Positions 45,806-55,230 of a stretch of 64,000 bases of DNA are shown here, in pieces. The DNA comes from Tardiphaga sp. 709. GTDB taxonomy: Bacteria > Pseudomonadota > Alphaproteobacteria > Rhizobiales > Xanthobacteraceae. The notes beneath the pieces are model-generated. The model was not told where the DNA came from. It did not search any database and saw only the letters and a program-made list of their open reading frames with translations. The first letter of the stretch is position 1; every line of letters begins with the position of its first letter. Where the stretch lies: positions 1,302,001 to 1,366,000 of the forward strand of contig NZ_CP135529.1 in the NCBI RefSeq assembly GCF_032401055.1. The letters are read 5' to 3'. The position numbers and the translations under genes are program-made.

Positions 45806-47074
45806 GTGACGAATCCAGCTTTCGCCAAGAGTTCAGGCATGAGTTCAGGCACCGCGTCCCCCGCCTCCGAATCCGCTCCCGCAGGCTCTCTCGCCCAAAA
45901 ACTGGGTGACGCCTTCCTGACGGTCCGTAACGAAACCGAACGCCGCGCCGCCCCGCTCTCCCAGGAAGATCAGTTGGTGCAGTCCATGCCCGACGCGAGC
46001 CCGGCGAAGTGGCACCGCGCCCATGTGACCTGGTTCTGGGAGCAATTCCTGCTCGGCGATCACGCTCCCGGCTACAAGGTCTACCACCCCGATTACGCCT
46101 ATCTGTTCAATTCCTATTACGTCTCTGCCGGCCCGCGCCACGCGCGCGCGCAGCGCGGCCACCTCACCCGGCCCGGCGCCGACGAGGTCACGGCCTATCG
46201 CAAACACGTCGATGCGGCCGTCATCAAATTCTTCAACGACACGTCGGACGAGAAGCTGACCTCGTTGATCCCTCTCCTCGAAGTCGGCTTCAATCACGAA
46301 CAGCAGCATCAGGAGCTGATGCTCACCGACATCCTGCATGCGTTTGCCCAGAACCCGATCCCGCCGGCCTATGACTCTGATTGGCGCTTCCCGGCCTCAA
46401 CCACATCGGGCGATGCGTGGACAACGCTGACCGAAGGCATCCACACCATCGGCCATCAGAGCGACAGCTTCCACTTCGACAACGAGAAGCCCGCGCATCG
46501 TGCGCTTGTCGGCCCCGTGAAGCTCGCACGGAATCTCGTCACCAACCGTGAATGGCTCGCCTTCATGGAAGCCGGCGGCTACGAGGAAGCCACGCTGTGG
46601 CTGATGGATGGCTTTGCCGCCGCGGCCCGCGAGGAATGGCAGGCACCTGGTCACTGGCGCAAGGTCAATGGCGGATGGCAGATCATGACTCTCGCCGGCT
46701 TGAAGCCGATCGATCCCGACGCGCCGGTGTGCCACGTCAGCTATTATGAATGTGACGCCTTTGCGCGCTGGAGCGGCAAGCATCTGCCCACCGAAATGGA
46801 ATGGGAAGTCGCGGCCCGCGCCGGCCAGCTCAACGATGCCTTTGGCATCGTCTGGCAATGGACGCGGTCATCCTACGCCGCCTATCCGGGCTACCGCGCC
46901 ATCGAAGGCGCACTCGGCGAATACAACGGCAAATTCATGATCAATCAACTGGTGCTGCGCGGCTCATCGCTGGCAACCCCGGACGATCACAGCCGCGTCA
47001 CCTATCGCAATTTCTTCTATCCCCACCATCGCTGGCAATTCACGGGCCTGCGGCTGGCCGATTACGGCAACTGA
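45806..47074 (+). CDS. egtB: Ergothioneine biosynthesis protein EgtB
   Basis: The 422-residue protein joins a DinB-like domain and a formylglycine-generating-enzyme (FGE-sulfatase) domain. Iron-ligand histidines are in KWHRAHVTWFWEQFL near residue 70 and FNHEQQHQELMLTD near 161. The FGE part has EKPAHRALVGPVKLARNLVTNREW and ends RNFFYPHHRWQFTGLRLA. EgtB joins cysteine or gamma-glutamylcysteine to hercynine with oxygen. Start is GTG at 45806 after GGAGAC. egtD follows by 45 bases. Confidence 0.94.
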   Translation: MTNPAFAKSSGMSSGTASPASESAPAGSLAQKLGDAFLTVRNETERRAAPLSQEDQLVQSMPDASPAKWHRAHVTWFWEQFLLGDHAPGYKVYHPDYAYLFNSYYVSAGPRHARAQRGHLTRPGADEVTAYRKHVDAAVIKFFNDTSDEKLTSLIPLLEVGFNHEQQHQELMLTDILHAFAQNPIPPAYDSDWRFPASTTSGDAWTTLTEGIHTIGHQSDSFHFDNEKPAHRALVGPVKLARNLVTNREWLAFMEAGGYEEATLWLMDGFAAAAREEWQAPGHWRKVNGGWQIMTLAGLKPIDPDAPVCHVSYYECDAFARWSGKHLPTEMEWEVAARAGQLNDAFGIVWQWTRSSYAAYPGYRAIEGALGEYNGKFMINQLVLRGSSLATPDDHSRVTYRNFFYPHHRWQFTGLRLADYGN

Positions 47075-47119
47075 CTTCCAACATCATCGCGGCGCTTCGA
47101 AAGCGTTGAGGAGACTGAC

Positions 47120-48085
47120 ATGAACGTTCATGCCCCGTTGGCACTGTCGCTGCTGAATGCATCGGCCTCCGCATTTGCCGCGGATGTCGCCGAAGCGCTG
47201 TCGCAGCATCCGAAAAAGCTGTCGCCGAAATACTTCTATGACGAAGCCGGCTCGGAGCTGTTCGAACAGATCACCAGGCTACCGGAATATTACCCGACCC
47301 GTACCGAGCTCGGCATTCTCCGCTCGCGCGGCAAGGACATCAACGCGATCATTCCGAAGAATGCCGCTTTGATCGAATTCGGCGCCGGCGCCACCACCAA
47401 GGTGCGGCTGCTGCTGGATGAATGCGACGTCGGCGCCTATGCGCCGGTCGATATCTCAGGTGACTTCCTGCAAGCGCAGGCAGCCGAGCTGCGCAAGGAT
47501 TTCCCGGGCCTGAAGGTGCTGCCGGTGAATGCCGACTTCACCGCACCGTTCGATCTTCCCGCCGATATCCGGATGATGCCGAAGGTCGGCTTCTTCCCGG
47601 GCTCGACCCTCGGTAATTTCGAGCCGCATGAGGCCTGCGCCTTCCTGCGTTCCGCCCGCGCCATTCTCGGCAAGGACGCCTTGATGCTGATCGGTATCGA
47701 TCTGGAGAAGGACGAGAAGCTGCTGCACGCCGCCTATAACGACGCGGCCGGGGTCACCGGCAAGTTCAACATGAACGTGCTGGTGCGCATCAACCGCGAA
47801 CTCGGCGGCGATTTCGATCTCTCGGCCTTCACGCACCGTGCGATCTACAACAAGGAACGCCACCGCATCGAGATGCACCTGATCGCCAGGAAGCCGCAGA
47901 CCGTGCATGTGCTCGGTCGCAGCTTCGCGTTCCGTGCCGGCGAGAGTATCCACACCGAGAGCAGCTACAAATACAGCATCGAGCGTTTTGCGACGCTGGC
48001 TCGCGGTTCGGGCTGGGAGCCGAAGGCGTCATGGACCGACGCGGACGAGCACTTCTCGGTGCATGCGCTGATGGCGGTGGAGTAG
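47120..48085 (+). CDS. egtD: L-histidine N(alpha)-methyltransferase
   Basis: The 321-residue methyltransferase has KLSPKYFYDEAGSELFEQIT near residue 33, LIEFGAGATTKVRLLL near 84 (SAM site), VDISGDFL, FFPGSTLGNFEP near 157 and IGIDLEKDEKLLHAAYND. EgtD trimethylates histidine to hercynine, the step before EgtB. No egtA, egtC or egtE is in the window. GAGGAGACTGAC is a strong ribosome binding site. Confidence 0.95.
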   Translation: MNVHAPLALSLLNASASAFAADVAEALSQHPKKLSPKYFYDEAGSELFEQITRLPEYYPTRTELGILRSRGKDINAIIPKNAALIEFGAGATTKVRLLLDECDVGAYAPVDISGDFLQAQAAELRKDFPGLKVLPVNADFTAPFDLPADIRMMPKVGFFPGSTLGNFEPHEACAFLRSARAILGKDALMLIGIDLEKDEKLLHAAYNDAAGVTGKFNMNVLVRINRELGGDFDLSAFTHRAIYNKERHRIEMHLIARKPQTVHVLGRSFAFRAGESIHTESSYKYSIERFATLARGSGWEPKASWTDADEHFSVHALMAVE

Positions 48086-48093
48086 CTGCCTGA

Positions 48094-48153
48094 ACCTCTC
48101 CCCGTCCTTTACGGGGAGAGGTCGGATCGCCCTTGCGATCCGGGTGAGGGGCC
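48094..48153. repeat. Left repeat arm next to the DUF559 gene
   Basis: ACCTCTCCCCGTCCTTTACGGGGAGAGGTCGGATCGC-CCTTGCGATCCGGGTGAGGGG matches the left arm of the element at 41836: a CTCTCCCC/GGGGAGAG hairpin, a second small hairpin, and GGTGAGGGG. It begins 8 bases after the egtD stop. Confidence 0.75.
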
Positions 48154-48198
48154 GGGCACGCAATTCCAGCGAAGACATGCTCTCGGGTCGGGGCGGCT

Positions 48199-48540
48199 CT
48201 AATCTAATGTTCGGCCATCTGCACGTAACGCCTGGTCGAGCAGCATCAGCACGCCGTCGATATTGGACAAGACGTCGTTATTCCAGAAACGCACCGCGCC
48301 ATAGCCTTCCGCCCGCAGATACGCGTCGCGAATTTCATCTCGTTTGGATTCGAGGTGTTGCCCGCCGTCGACCTCGATCACGAAGCGTTGTTCCCGACAA
48401 ACGAAGTCGCAGATATAGGGGCCGATCGCTTCCTGCCGGACGAATTTAAAACCGCCGACTTGCCGGTTGCGTATGCGATGCCAGAGCTTGGTCTCGGCAT
48501 CGGTCTGGTTGGCGCGAAGTTTTCGCGAGATCTGACCCGT
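48199..48540 (-). pseudogene. DUF559 endonuclease-domain gene, no recognisable start
   Basis: On the minus strand the frame encodes RKLRANQTDAETKLWHRIRN, then VGGFKFVRQEAIGPYICDFVC and FVIEVDGGQHLESKRDEIRD, and ends at a TAG at 48199. This is the DUF559 domain, related to Vsr/restriction-type nucleases; the D and E-x-D motifs match the nuclease core. The frame stays open upstream to beyond 48600, through the repeat arm, but has no ATG, GTG, TTG or CTG codon, so the 5' end seems lost or replaced by the repeat. It may be non-functional or use an unusual start. Confidence 0.7.
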
Positions 48541-48554
48541 CTTCGCTGCGCGAA

Positions 48555-48587
48555 GCCACCCTCTCCCCGCAAAAGCGGGGCGAGGGA
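48555..48587. repeat. Right repeat arm next to the DUF559 gene
   Basis: GCCACCCTCTCCCCGC-AAAA-GCGGGGCGAGGGA matches the right arm of the element at 41836 (GCCACCCTCTCCCCGCAAGCGGGGCGAGGG) almost base for base. It is the mirror-side partner of the arm at 48094 and lies right at the 5' end of the DUF559 frame. Confidence 0.75.
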
Positions 48588-48589
48588 AA

Positions 48590-48826
48590 TTACGCCTCTG
48601 GCACGCCCGTCTGCAGCGCCAGCGCGTGCAGGACGCCGCCCATCTGGCCTTTCAGAGACTGGTAGACGATCTGGTGCTGGGCGACGCGGGATTTGCCGCG
48701 GAAGGATTCCGAAATCACGGTTGCCGCGTAATGGTCGCCGTCACCGGCCAGATCACGGATCGTCACCTGCGCGTCGGGAATCGCGGCCTTGATCATGGTC
48801 TCGATATCGCGGGCGTCCATCGGCAT
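48590..48826 (-). CDS. bolA: BolA family protein
   Basis: The 78-residue protein has the BolA pattern: IETMIKAAIPDAQVTIRDLAGDGDHYAATVISESFRGKSRVAQHQIVYQSL, with the conserved histidine in AQHQ. BolA proteins partner with CGFS glutaredoxins in iron-sulfur cluster handling; grxD is at 45143 on the same strand. GGAG lies 9 bases before the ATG at 48826. Confidence 0.93.
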   Translation of the reverse strand: MPMDARDIETMIKAAIPDAQVTIRDLAGDGDHYAATVISESFRGKSRVAQHQIVYQSLKGQMGGVLHALALQTGVPEA

Positions 48827-49007
48827 TAATCGGGTCTCCAGAAAGGTTCGAATCGCGGCCAGTCGGTGCCGCCTCGGATTGCGAGCCTATCGCGACTGCC
48901 GCATGACGTCACGGCTTTCTAACGATAATCCCTCGCATGCCCCTTTTAAAGGCCGGAGGGATCGCACATCTGAAGAAGTGAAATATGACCGTCACAAGGG
49001 TTTAACC

Positions 49008-49370
49008 ATGAAGCTTCCCGGCCCGGACCACCCGATCACCATTGCACCCACCGGCAAACACATCCGCGTTTCTGCCGGGGGCATCGTGATCGCCGACACG
49101 ACCAATGCTCTGACCCTCAAGGAGGCCAGCTACCCCGCAGTGGTGTATATCCCCCGCACGGACGCCAATATGGACGCGGTATCGCGCACCGACCGTGTGA
49201 CGCATTGCCCGTACAAGGGCGACGCGAATTATTACAGCATCAAGACATCAGACAAGGTGCTCGACAACGCGATCTGGACCTATGAGACGCCGTTTCCCGC
49301 CATGGCCGAGATCAAGGACTATCTGGCATTTTATCCAGACAAGGTGAAAATCGAGGAAGTGCCCGCGTGA
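49008..49370 (+). CDS. DUF427 domain-containing protein
   Basis: The 120-residue product has the DUF427 features GKHIRVSAGGIVIADTTNALTLKE, PAVVYIPRTDANMD and THCPYKGDANYYSI, then AIWTYETPFPAMAEIKDYLAFY. The family is of unknown function; some members are fused to or near SRPBCC proteins. AAGGG lies 8 bases before the ATG at 49008; an upstream open frame lacks conservation. Confidence 0.9.
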   Translation: MKLPGPDHPITIAPTGKHIRVSAGGIVIADTTNALTLKEASYPAVVYIPRTDANMDAVSRTDRVTHCPYKGDANYYSIKTSDKVLDNAIWTYETPFPAMAEIKDYLAFYPDKVKIEEVPA

Positions 49371-49479
49371 TCCTCGGCTGATTGCCGAAGCGGCTTTCGA
49401 CATTTATCATGACGGCGCGCATCGCTGATGCGCCCGGCGACGCCTGTTGCGCGCGGAAGCGAGGGGGCTCGCCGCTTAC

Positions 49480-50652
49480 ATGTCAGACCGTAACGCTGCG
49501 CTCGATCGCGCCCGCACCTTCGTCACGCTGCTCGTGCTGGCGAACCACGCCGCTGTAGCTTACACCGCCTTCGGCCGCTATTACCCGAACCACTATCTGT
49601 GGTCGACGGCGCCGATCGTCGACAGCCAACGCTGGATCGGCTTCAACATCCTGACGCTGTTCAACGACACCTTCTTCATGTGTCTGATGTTCATGCTGTC
49701 GGGCCTGTTCGTGTGGCCGAGCCTGAAGCGCAAGGGCATCGGCGACTTCCTGCGCGACCGCGCGCTCCGCCTCGGCCTGCCCTTCCTAGCGATGATCTTC
49801 GTGCTGATGCCGATCGCCTATTACGCGTCGTTCAGCCTGTCGACACACAAGACCGGCTTTATCGAATTCTACGTCAACAATTTCAAACAGGGCCAATGGT
49901 TCGCCGGCCCCGGCTGGTTCATCTGGTATTTGCTGTTTCTCGATCTCGTCGCGATCCCGGTCTTCCTGCTCGCACCGCGACTGGTGGACGGCATCAACCG
50001 ACTGTCGATCCGTGCCTTCGAACGACCGTGGTTGTTCGTCGCCGTGCTCGCCGTCATCGCCGTGATCTCCTATGTGCCATTTCTGTTTACGGTCGGCGCT
50101 GTCCGCTGGTTCAGCTGGGGCCCGCTGCAGGTGCAGTTCAGCCGCATGGCGATCTATGGCGTGTTCTTCTTCGCCGGCATGGGCATCGGCGCCGCCAATA
50201 TCGACCAGGGCCTGCTGGCCCGCACCGGTGCACTGGCGCGGCAATGGCTGTGGTGGACCATCGCCGCCGCCGCCTCCTTTGGCTCGCTCGCTTTTCTCGT
50301 CAATTTCCGCCGCATGAAGCTCGCCAATCTCACCGGCGCGCCGCCGTTCTGGTGGCAGTCGAGCTATGGCGTGATCTATGCGGTCGCCTGTACGCTGATC
50401 TGCCTCGCGGTGCTGGCGCTGTTCCTGCGTTTTGGCCAGCGCGAGAAGAGCATCTTCGATCCGCTGCGCGGCGATGCCTATGGCATCTTCGTGCTGCACT
50501 ACATCCCGATGCTGTGGCTGCAATATGCGCTGCTGAACGCACCGCTCGGCGCCGGATCGAAAGCATTGATCGCCTTCGCGGGCACGCTGGCGGCGAGCTG
50601 GGCAGCGACAAGGGCGCTGCGGGCGATCCCGGGCGTGAAACGGATTTTGTAA
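49480..50652 (+). CDS. Membrane acyltransferase (acyltransferase family 3)
   Basis: The 390-residue protein has about ten hydrophobic segments and acyltransferase-3 features: RNAALDRARTFVTLLVLANHAAVAY with the catalytic-region histidine near residue 29, MFMLSGLFVWPSLKRKG near 77 and the C-terminal FVLHYIPMLWLQYALL. It probably O-acylates a sugar or glycan at the inner membrane. The ATG at 49480 is chosen since it begins the conserved region; its ribosome binding site (GAGGGG) is rather distant. Confidence 0.87.
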   Translation: MSDRNAALDRARTFVTLLVLANHAAVAYTAFGRYYPNHYLWSTAPIVDSQRWIGFNILTLFNDTFFMCLMFMLSGLFVWPSLKRKGIGDFLRDRALRLGLPFLAMIFVLMPIAYYASFSLSTHKTGFIEFYVNNFKQGQWFAGPGWFIWYLLFLDLVAIPVFLLAPRLVDGINRLSIRAFERPWLFVAVLAVIAVISYVPFLFTVGAVRWFSWGPLQVQFSRMAIYGVFFFAGMGIGAANIDQGLLARTGALARQWLWWTIAAAASFGSLAFLVNFRRMKLANLTGAPPFWWQSSYGVIYAVACTLICLAVLALFLRFGQREKSIFDPLRGDAYGIFVLHYIPMLWLQYALLNAPLGAGSKALIAFAGTLAASWAATRALRAIPGVKRIL

Positions 50653-50711
50653 TCCGTTCACGCCGCCCTTTTCCGACAACCGACATTGACAGTGATCTGC
50701 AGGAGACCAGC

Positions 50712-51671
50712 ATGCGCGCGCGCAACGGCGACAAGGCGATCAATCTTCTTTTCAACGTCACGCCGGCGCTGTTCGAGGACTATCGCGAACCCATTCTGGA
50801 TGCGCTTCGGCGCCGGAGCATCGACGCGCGAGCCAGTCTCCTGGGTGACATTGCGCATCAGGACGTGGACTACATCATCCACGCGACCGGCGGTCCCATC
50901 ACCGATTTCGCCCCTTTCAGCAATGCGCGCGCCGTATTGAGCCTTTGGGCCGGTGTCGAGAAGATCGTCGGCAACGCGACGCTGACGCAGCCGCTGTGCC
51001 GTATGGTCGATGGCGGGCTGCGGCAGGGCATGGTCGAATGGGTCGTCGGTCACAGTCTGCGCGCGCATCTCGGCATGGACCGCTATGTCTGTGAAAAACC
51101 TCTGACGTGGTCGCAGCATGTACCGCCACTCGCCACAGATCGATCGGTGACGGTGCTGGGTCTCGGCGAATTGGGATCGGCTGCGGCGACGGCACTCGCT
51201 CATCTCGGCTTCCGCGTGACCGGCTGGAGTCGAAGCCTGCGCGAGGTGCCGGGCGTCCGCTGCCTCGCAGGGATGGAGAACCTGCCGAGGGCGCTGGCCT
51301 CGGCGGAAATCCTCGTGGGGCTGCTGCCTCAAACGCCAGAGACCATCGATCTCCTGAATGCTGAACGGCTCGCGCTTCTGCCCAAGGGAAGTTTCATCCT
51401 GAATGCCGGACGCGGCACGCTGATCGAGGATGACGCGCTGATCGCAGCGCTCGACAGCGGACAGGTGGCCCAGGCCACGCTGGACGTCTTCCGCGCCGAG
51501 CCCGTACCATCAGGCCATCCGTTCTGGTCGCATCCGGGGGTGACGATCTCGCCCCACATCGCAGCAGCAACGCGTGTTGCATCGGCGGCCGAAAACATCG
51601 CCGACAATATCGCACGCGCGGAAAGCGGCACGCCGCTGATGAATTTGGTGGATAGGACGTTGAACTATTGA
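50712..51671 (+). CDS. ghrA: Glyoxylate/hydroxypyruvate reductase A type dehydrogenase
   Basis: The 319-residue protein is of the D-2-hydroxyacid dehydrogenase family: VTVLGLGELGSAAATALAHLGF is the NAD(P) site near residue 138, with catalytic Arg in LNAGRGTLIEDDAL, Glu in FRAEPVPSGHPFWSH and His in ISPHIAA. It reduces glyoxylate or hydroxypyruvate. The start follows AGGAGACCAG. A longer open frame upstream is a shadow of the acyltransferase gene. Confidence 0.9.
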   Translation: MRARNGDKAINLLFNVTPALFEDYREPILDALRRRSIDARASLLGDIAHQDVDYIIHATGGPITDFAPFSNARAVLSLWAGVEKIVGNATLTQPLCRMVDGGLRQGMVEWVVGHSLRAHLGMDRYVCEKPLTWSQHVPPLATDRSVTVLGLGELGSAAATALAHLGFRVTGWSRSLREVPGVRCLAGMENLPRALASAEILVGLLPQTPETIDLLNAERLALLPKGSFILNAGRGTLIEDDALIAALDSGQVAQATLDVFRAEPVPSGHPFWSHPGVTISPHIAAATRVASAAENIADNIARAESGTPLMNLVDRTLNY

Positions 51672-51780
51672 GTTGGCGTCCGGACGACGCAGCAAGCTGA
51701 TGCCGCGTCGCAAATCTGGGAGATGTGACCGCCGGCTCGACCCGCGGCACAATAGCTCTGACCTGCGCGAAAACGACGGA

Positions 51781-52938
<1,158 letters not shown>

Positions 52939-52982
52939 GTCTCGTTGTCTCTGAACTGATGGATGTGAAAGACGTGTCGACC

Positions 52983-53993
<1,011 letters not shown>

Positions 53994-54045
53994 TCAAGGA
54001 TCGGGAATCGTGCCGCCGAAGCGACCACAGGCCCGCAGGCCAAAC

Positions 54046-54072
54046 CTAATCAGCTGTCATCATCGTGATTAG
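54046..54072. promoter_or_regulatory. Inverted repeat CTAATCA-N13-TGATTAG
   Basis: A perfect 7-bp inverted repeat with a 13-base spacer lies between the divergent aldo/keto reductase and LysR genes. Its length and spacing fit a LysR-type binding site or a separate regulator site. Confidence 0.5.
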
Positions 54073-54091
54073 ACGGAGTAAATCGCTTAGA

Positions 54092-54112
54092 CTTATGACA
54101 TCATGTCATAAG
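54092..54112. promoter_or_regulatory. Perfect palindrome, likely LysR binding site
   Basis: CTTATGACAT-C-ATGTCATAAG is a perfect 10-bp inverted repeat with the T-N11-A pattern of LysR sites. It ends 22 bases before the LysR start codon, over its own likely promoter, and is 117 bases from the divergent reductase start. Confidence 0.65.
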
Positions 54113-54133
54113 TTGAATTCAGACGGTATCTTG

Positions 54134-55027
54134 ATGCAGAAAGACGATCTCGGAAGCCTCGCCATGTTTTTGGCGGTAGTGGACGAACGAAGCTTCACGC
54201 GCGCTGCGGCCAAGCTGGGCATCTCGCAATCGGCACTGAGTCACGCGATGCGGCGCCTGGAGGAAAAACTGGGTTTGCGCCTCCTCAACCGCACTACGCG
54301 AAGCGTGGCGCCGACCGACGCCGGCAACCGGCTGATTGAAACGCTCCGGCCCGCCCTCGCCGACATCGACAGCAAGCTGATCTCGCTCACGCAGTATCGC
54401 GAACGTCCCGCCGGCACGATTAGGCTTACCGCATCCGAACACGCGGCCCGGACCATTCTTTGGCCGGTCATTGACCAGCTAACGCGCGACAATCCTGACA
54501 TCAAGATCGAGCTCAATATCGAATCCGGTCTGACTGATATCGTCGCGGAACAGTACGACGCGGGTGTGCGACTCGGCGAACGGCTGGCCAAGGACATGAT
54601 TGCGGTGCGGATCGGGCCTCCGCTGCGAATGGCGGTGGTCGGAGCGCCGTCCTATTTCACTCGACGTAGCATCCCGGCGACGCCGCATGACCTCGCGCAG
54701 CATACATGCATCAACTACCGCTTCGTCAGCAACGGCGGACTATACATCTGGGAATTCGAAAAGGCCGGCCGCGAGGTGCGCATCAAGGTCGACGGCCAGC
54801 TCGTGCTCAATCGCGCCGACCTGATGATCGAGGCAGCCGTTGCCGGCCACGGCATTGCGTTCCTGACCGAGGATCAAGTGTCGGATGCGCTGGCAAACGG
54901 CACCCTTATCCGTGTGCTAGATGACTGGTGCGAGCCATTCGACGGCTATCACCTGTATTATGCAAGTCGACGGCAACCCTCGCCGGTCTTCACACTGCTG
55001 CTTGAAGCCCTGCGCGCGAGAAAATGA
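54134..55027 (+). CDS. LysR family transcriptional regulator
   Basis: The 297-residue protein has an N-terminal LysR helix-turn-helix, FLAVVDERSFTRAAAKLGISQSALSHAMRRLEEKLGLRLLNRTTR, and a type 2 periplasmic-binding effector domain from about residue 90. It probably controls the divergent aldo/keto reductases and itself through the palindromes at 54046 and 54092. The ATG at 54134 matches family length; an upstream in-frame ATG at 54065 would add 23 codons that overlap the operator. Confidence 0.93.
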   Translation: MQKDDLGSLAMFLAVVDERSFTRAAAKLGISQSALSHAMRRLEEKLGLRLLNRTTRSVAPTDAGNRLIETLRPALADIDSKLISLTQYRERPAGTIRLTASEHAARTILWPVIDQLTRDNPDIKIELNIESGLTDIVAEQYDAGVRLGERLAKDMIAVRIGPPLRMAVVGAPSYFTRRSIPATPHDLAQHTCINYRFVSNGGLYIWEFEKAGREVRIKVDGQLVLNRADLMIEAAVAGHGIAFLTEDQVSDALANGTLIRVLDDWCEPFDGYHLYYASRRQPSPVFTLLLEALRARK

Positions 55028-55170
55028 AACGCGGCAGGCATGCTGCGTAGTGCTGATGTCATCACACAAATTCAATTGTCATCGTCCGGCCGGGCGCACT
55101 TGCGCACTAGAACCGAGCGATCCATTACACGCTGCCGTCCGTGTTTCACTCGACTGCCAGTGTTTACTGG

Positions 55171-55193
55171 GTCACCCGGTCAAGCCGGGTGAC
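55171..55193. repeat. Short hairpin repeat GTCACCCGG/CCGGGTGAC
   Basis: A perfect 9-bp inverted repeat with a 5-base loop lies in the gap between the converging LysR and purL genes. The surrounding GTTTACTGG and GACGACAGTC text resembles a dispersed repeat of this bacterial group; it may also act as a terminator. Confidence 0.55.
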
Positions 55194-55230
55194 GACAGTC
55201 AGAGATTGGACGAGAGAAAAGATAGGTTTC

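Noticed and set aside
49599-50711. Plus-strand open frame joined in frame to the hydroxypyruvate reductase gene
   Set aside because: The first part is a shadow of the acyltransferase gene; the reductase has its own ATG and ribosome binding site at 50712.
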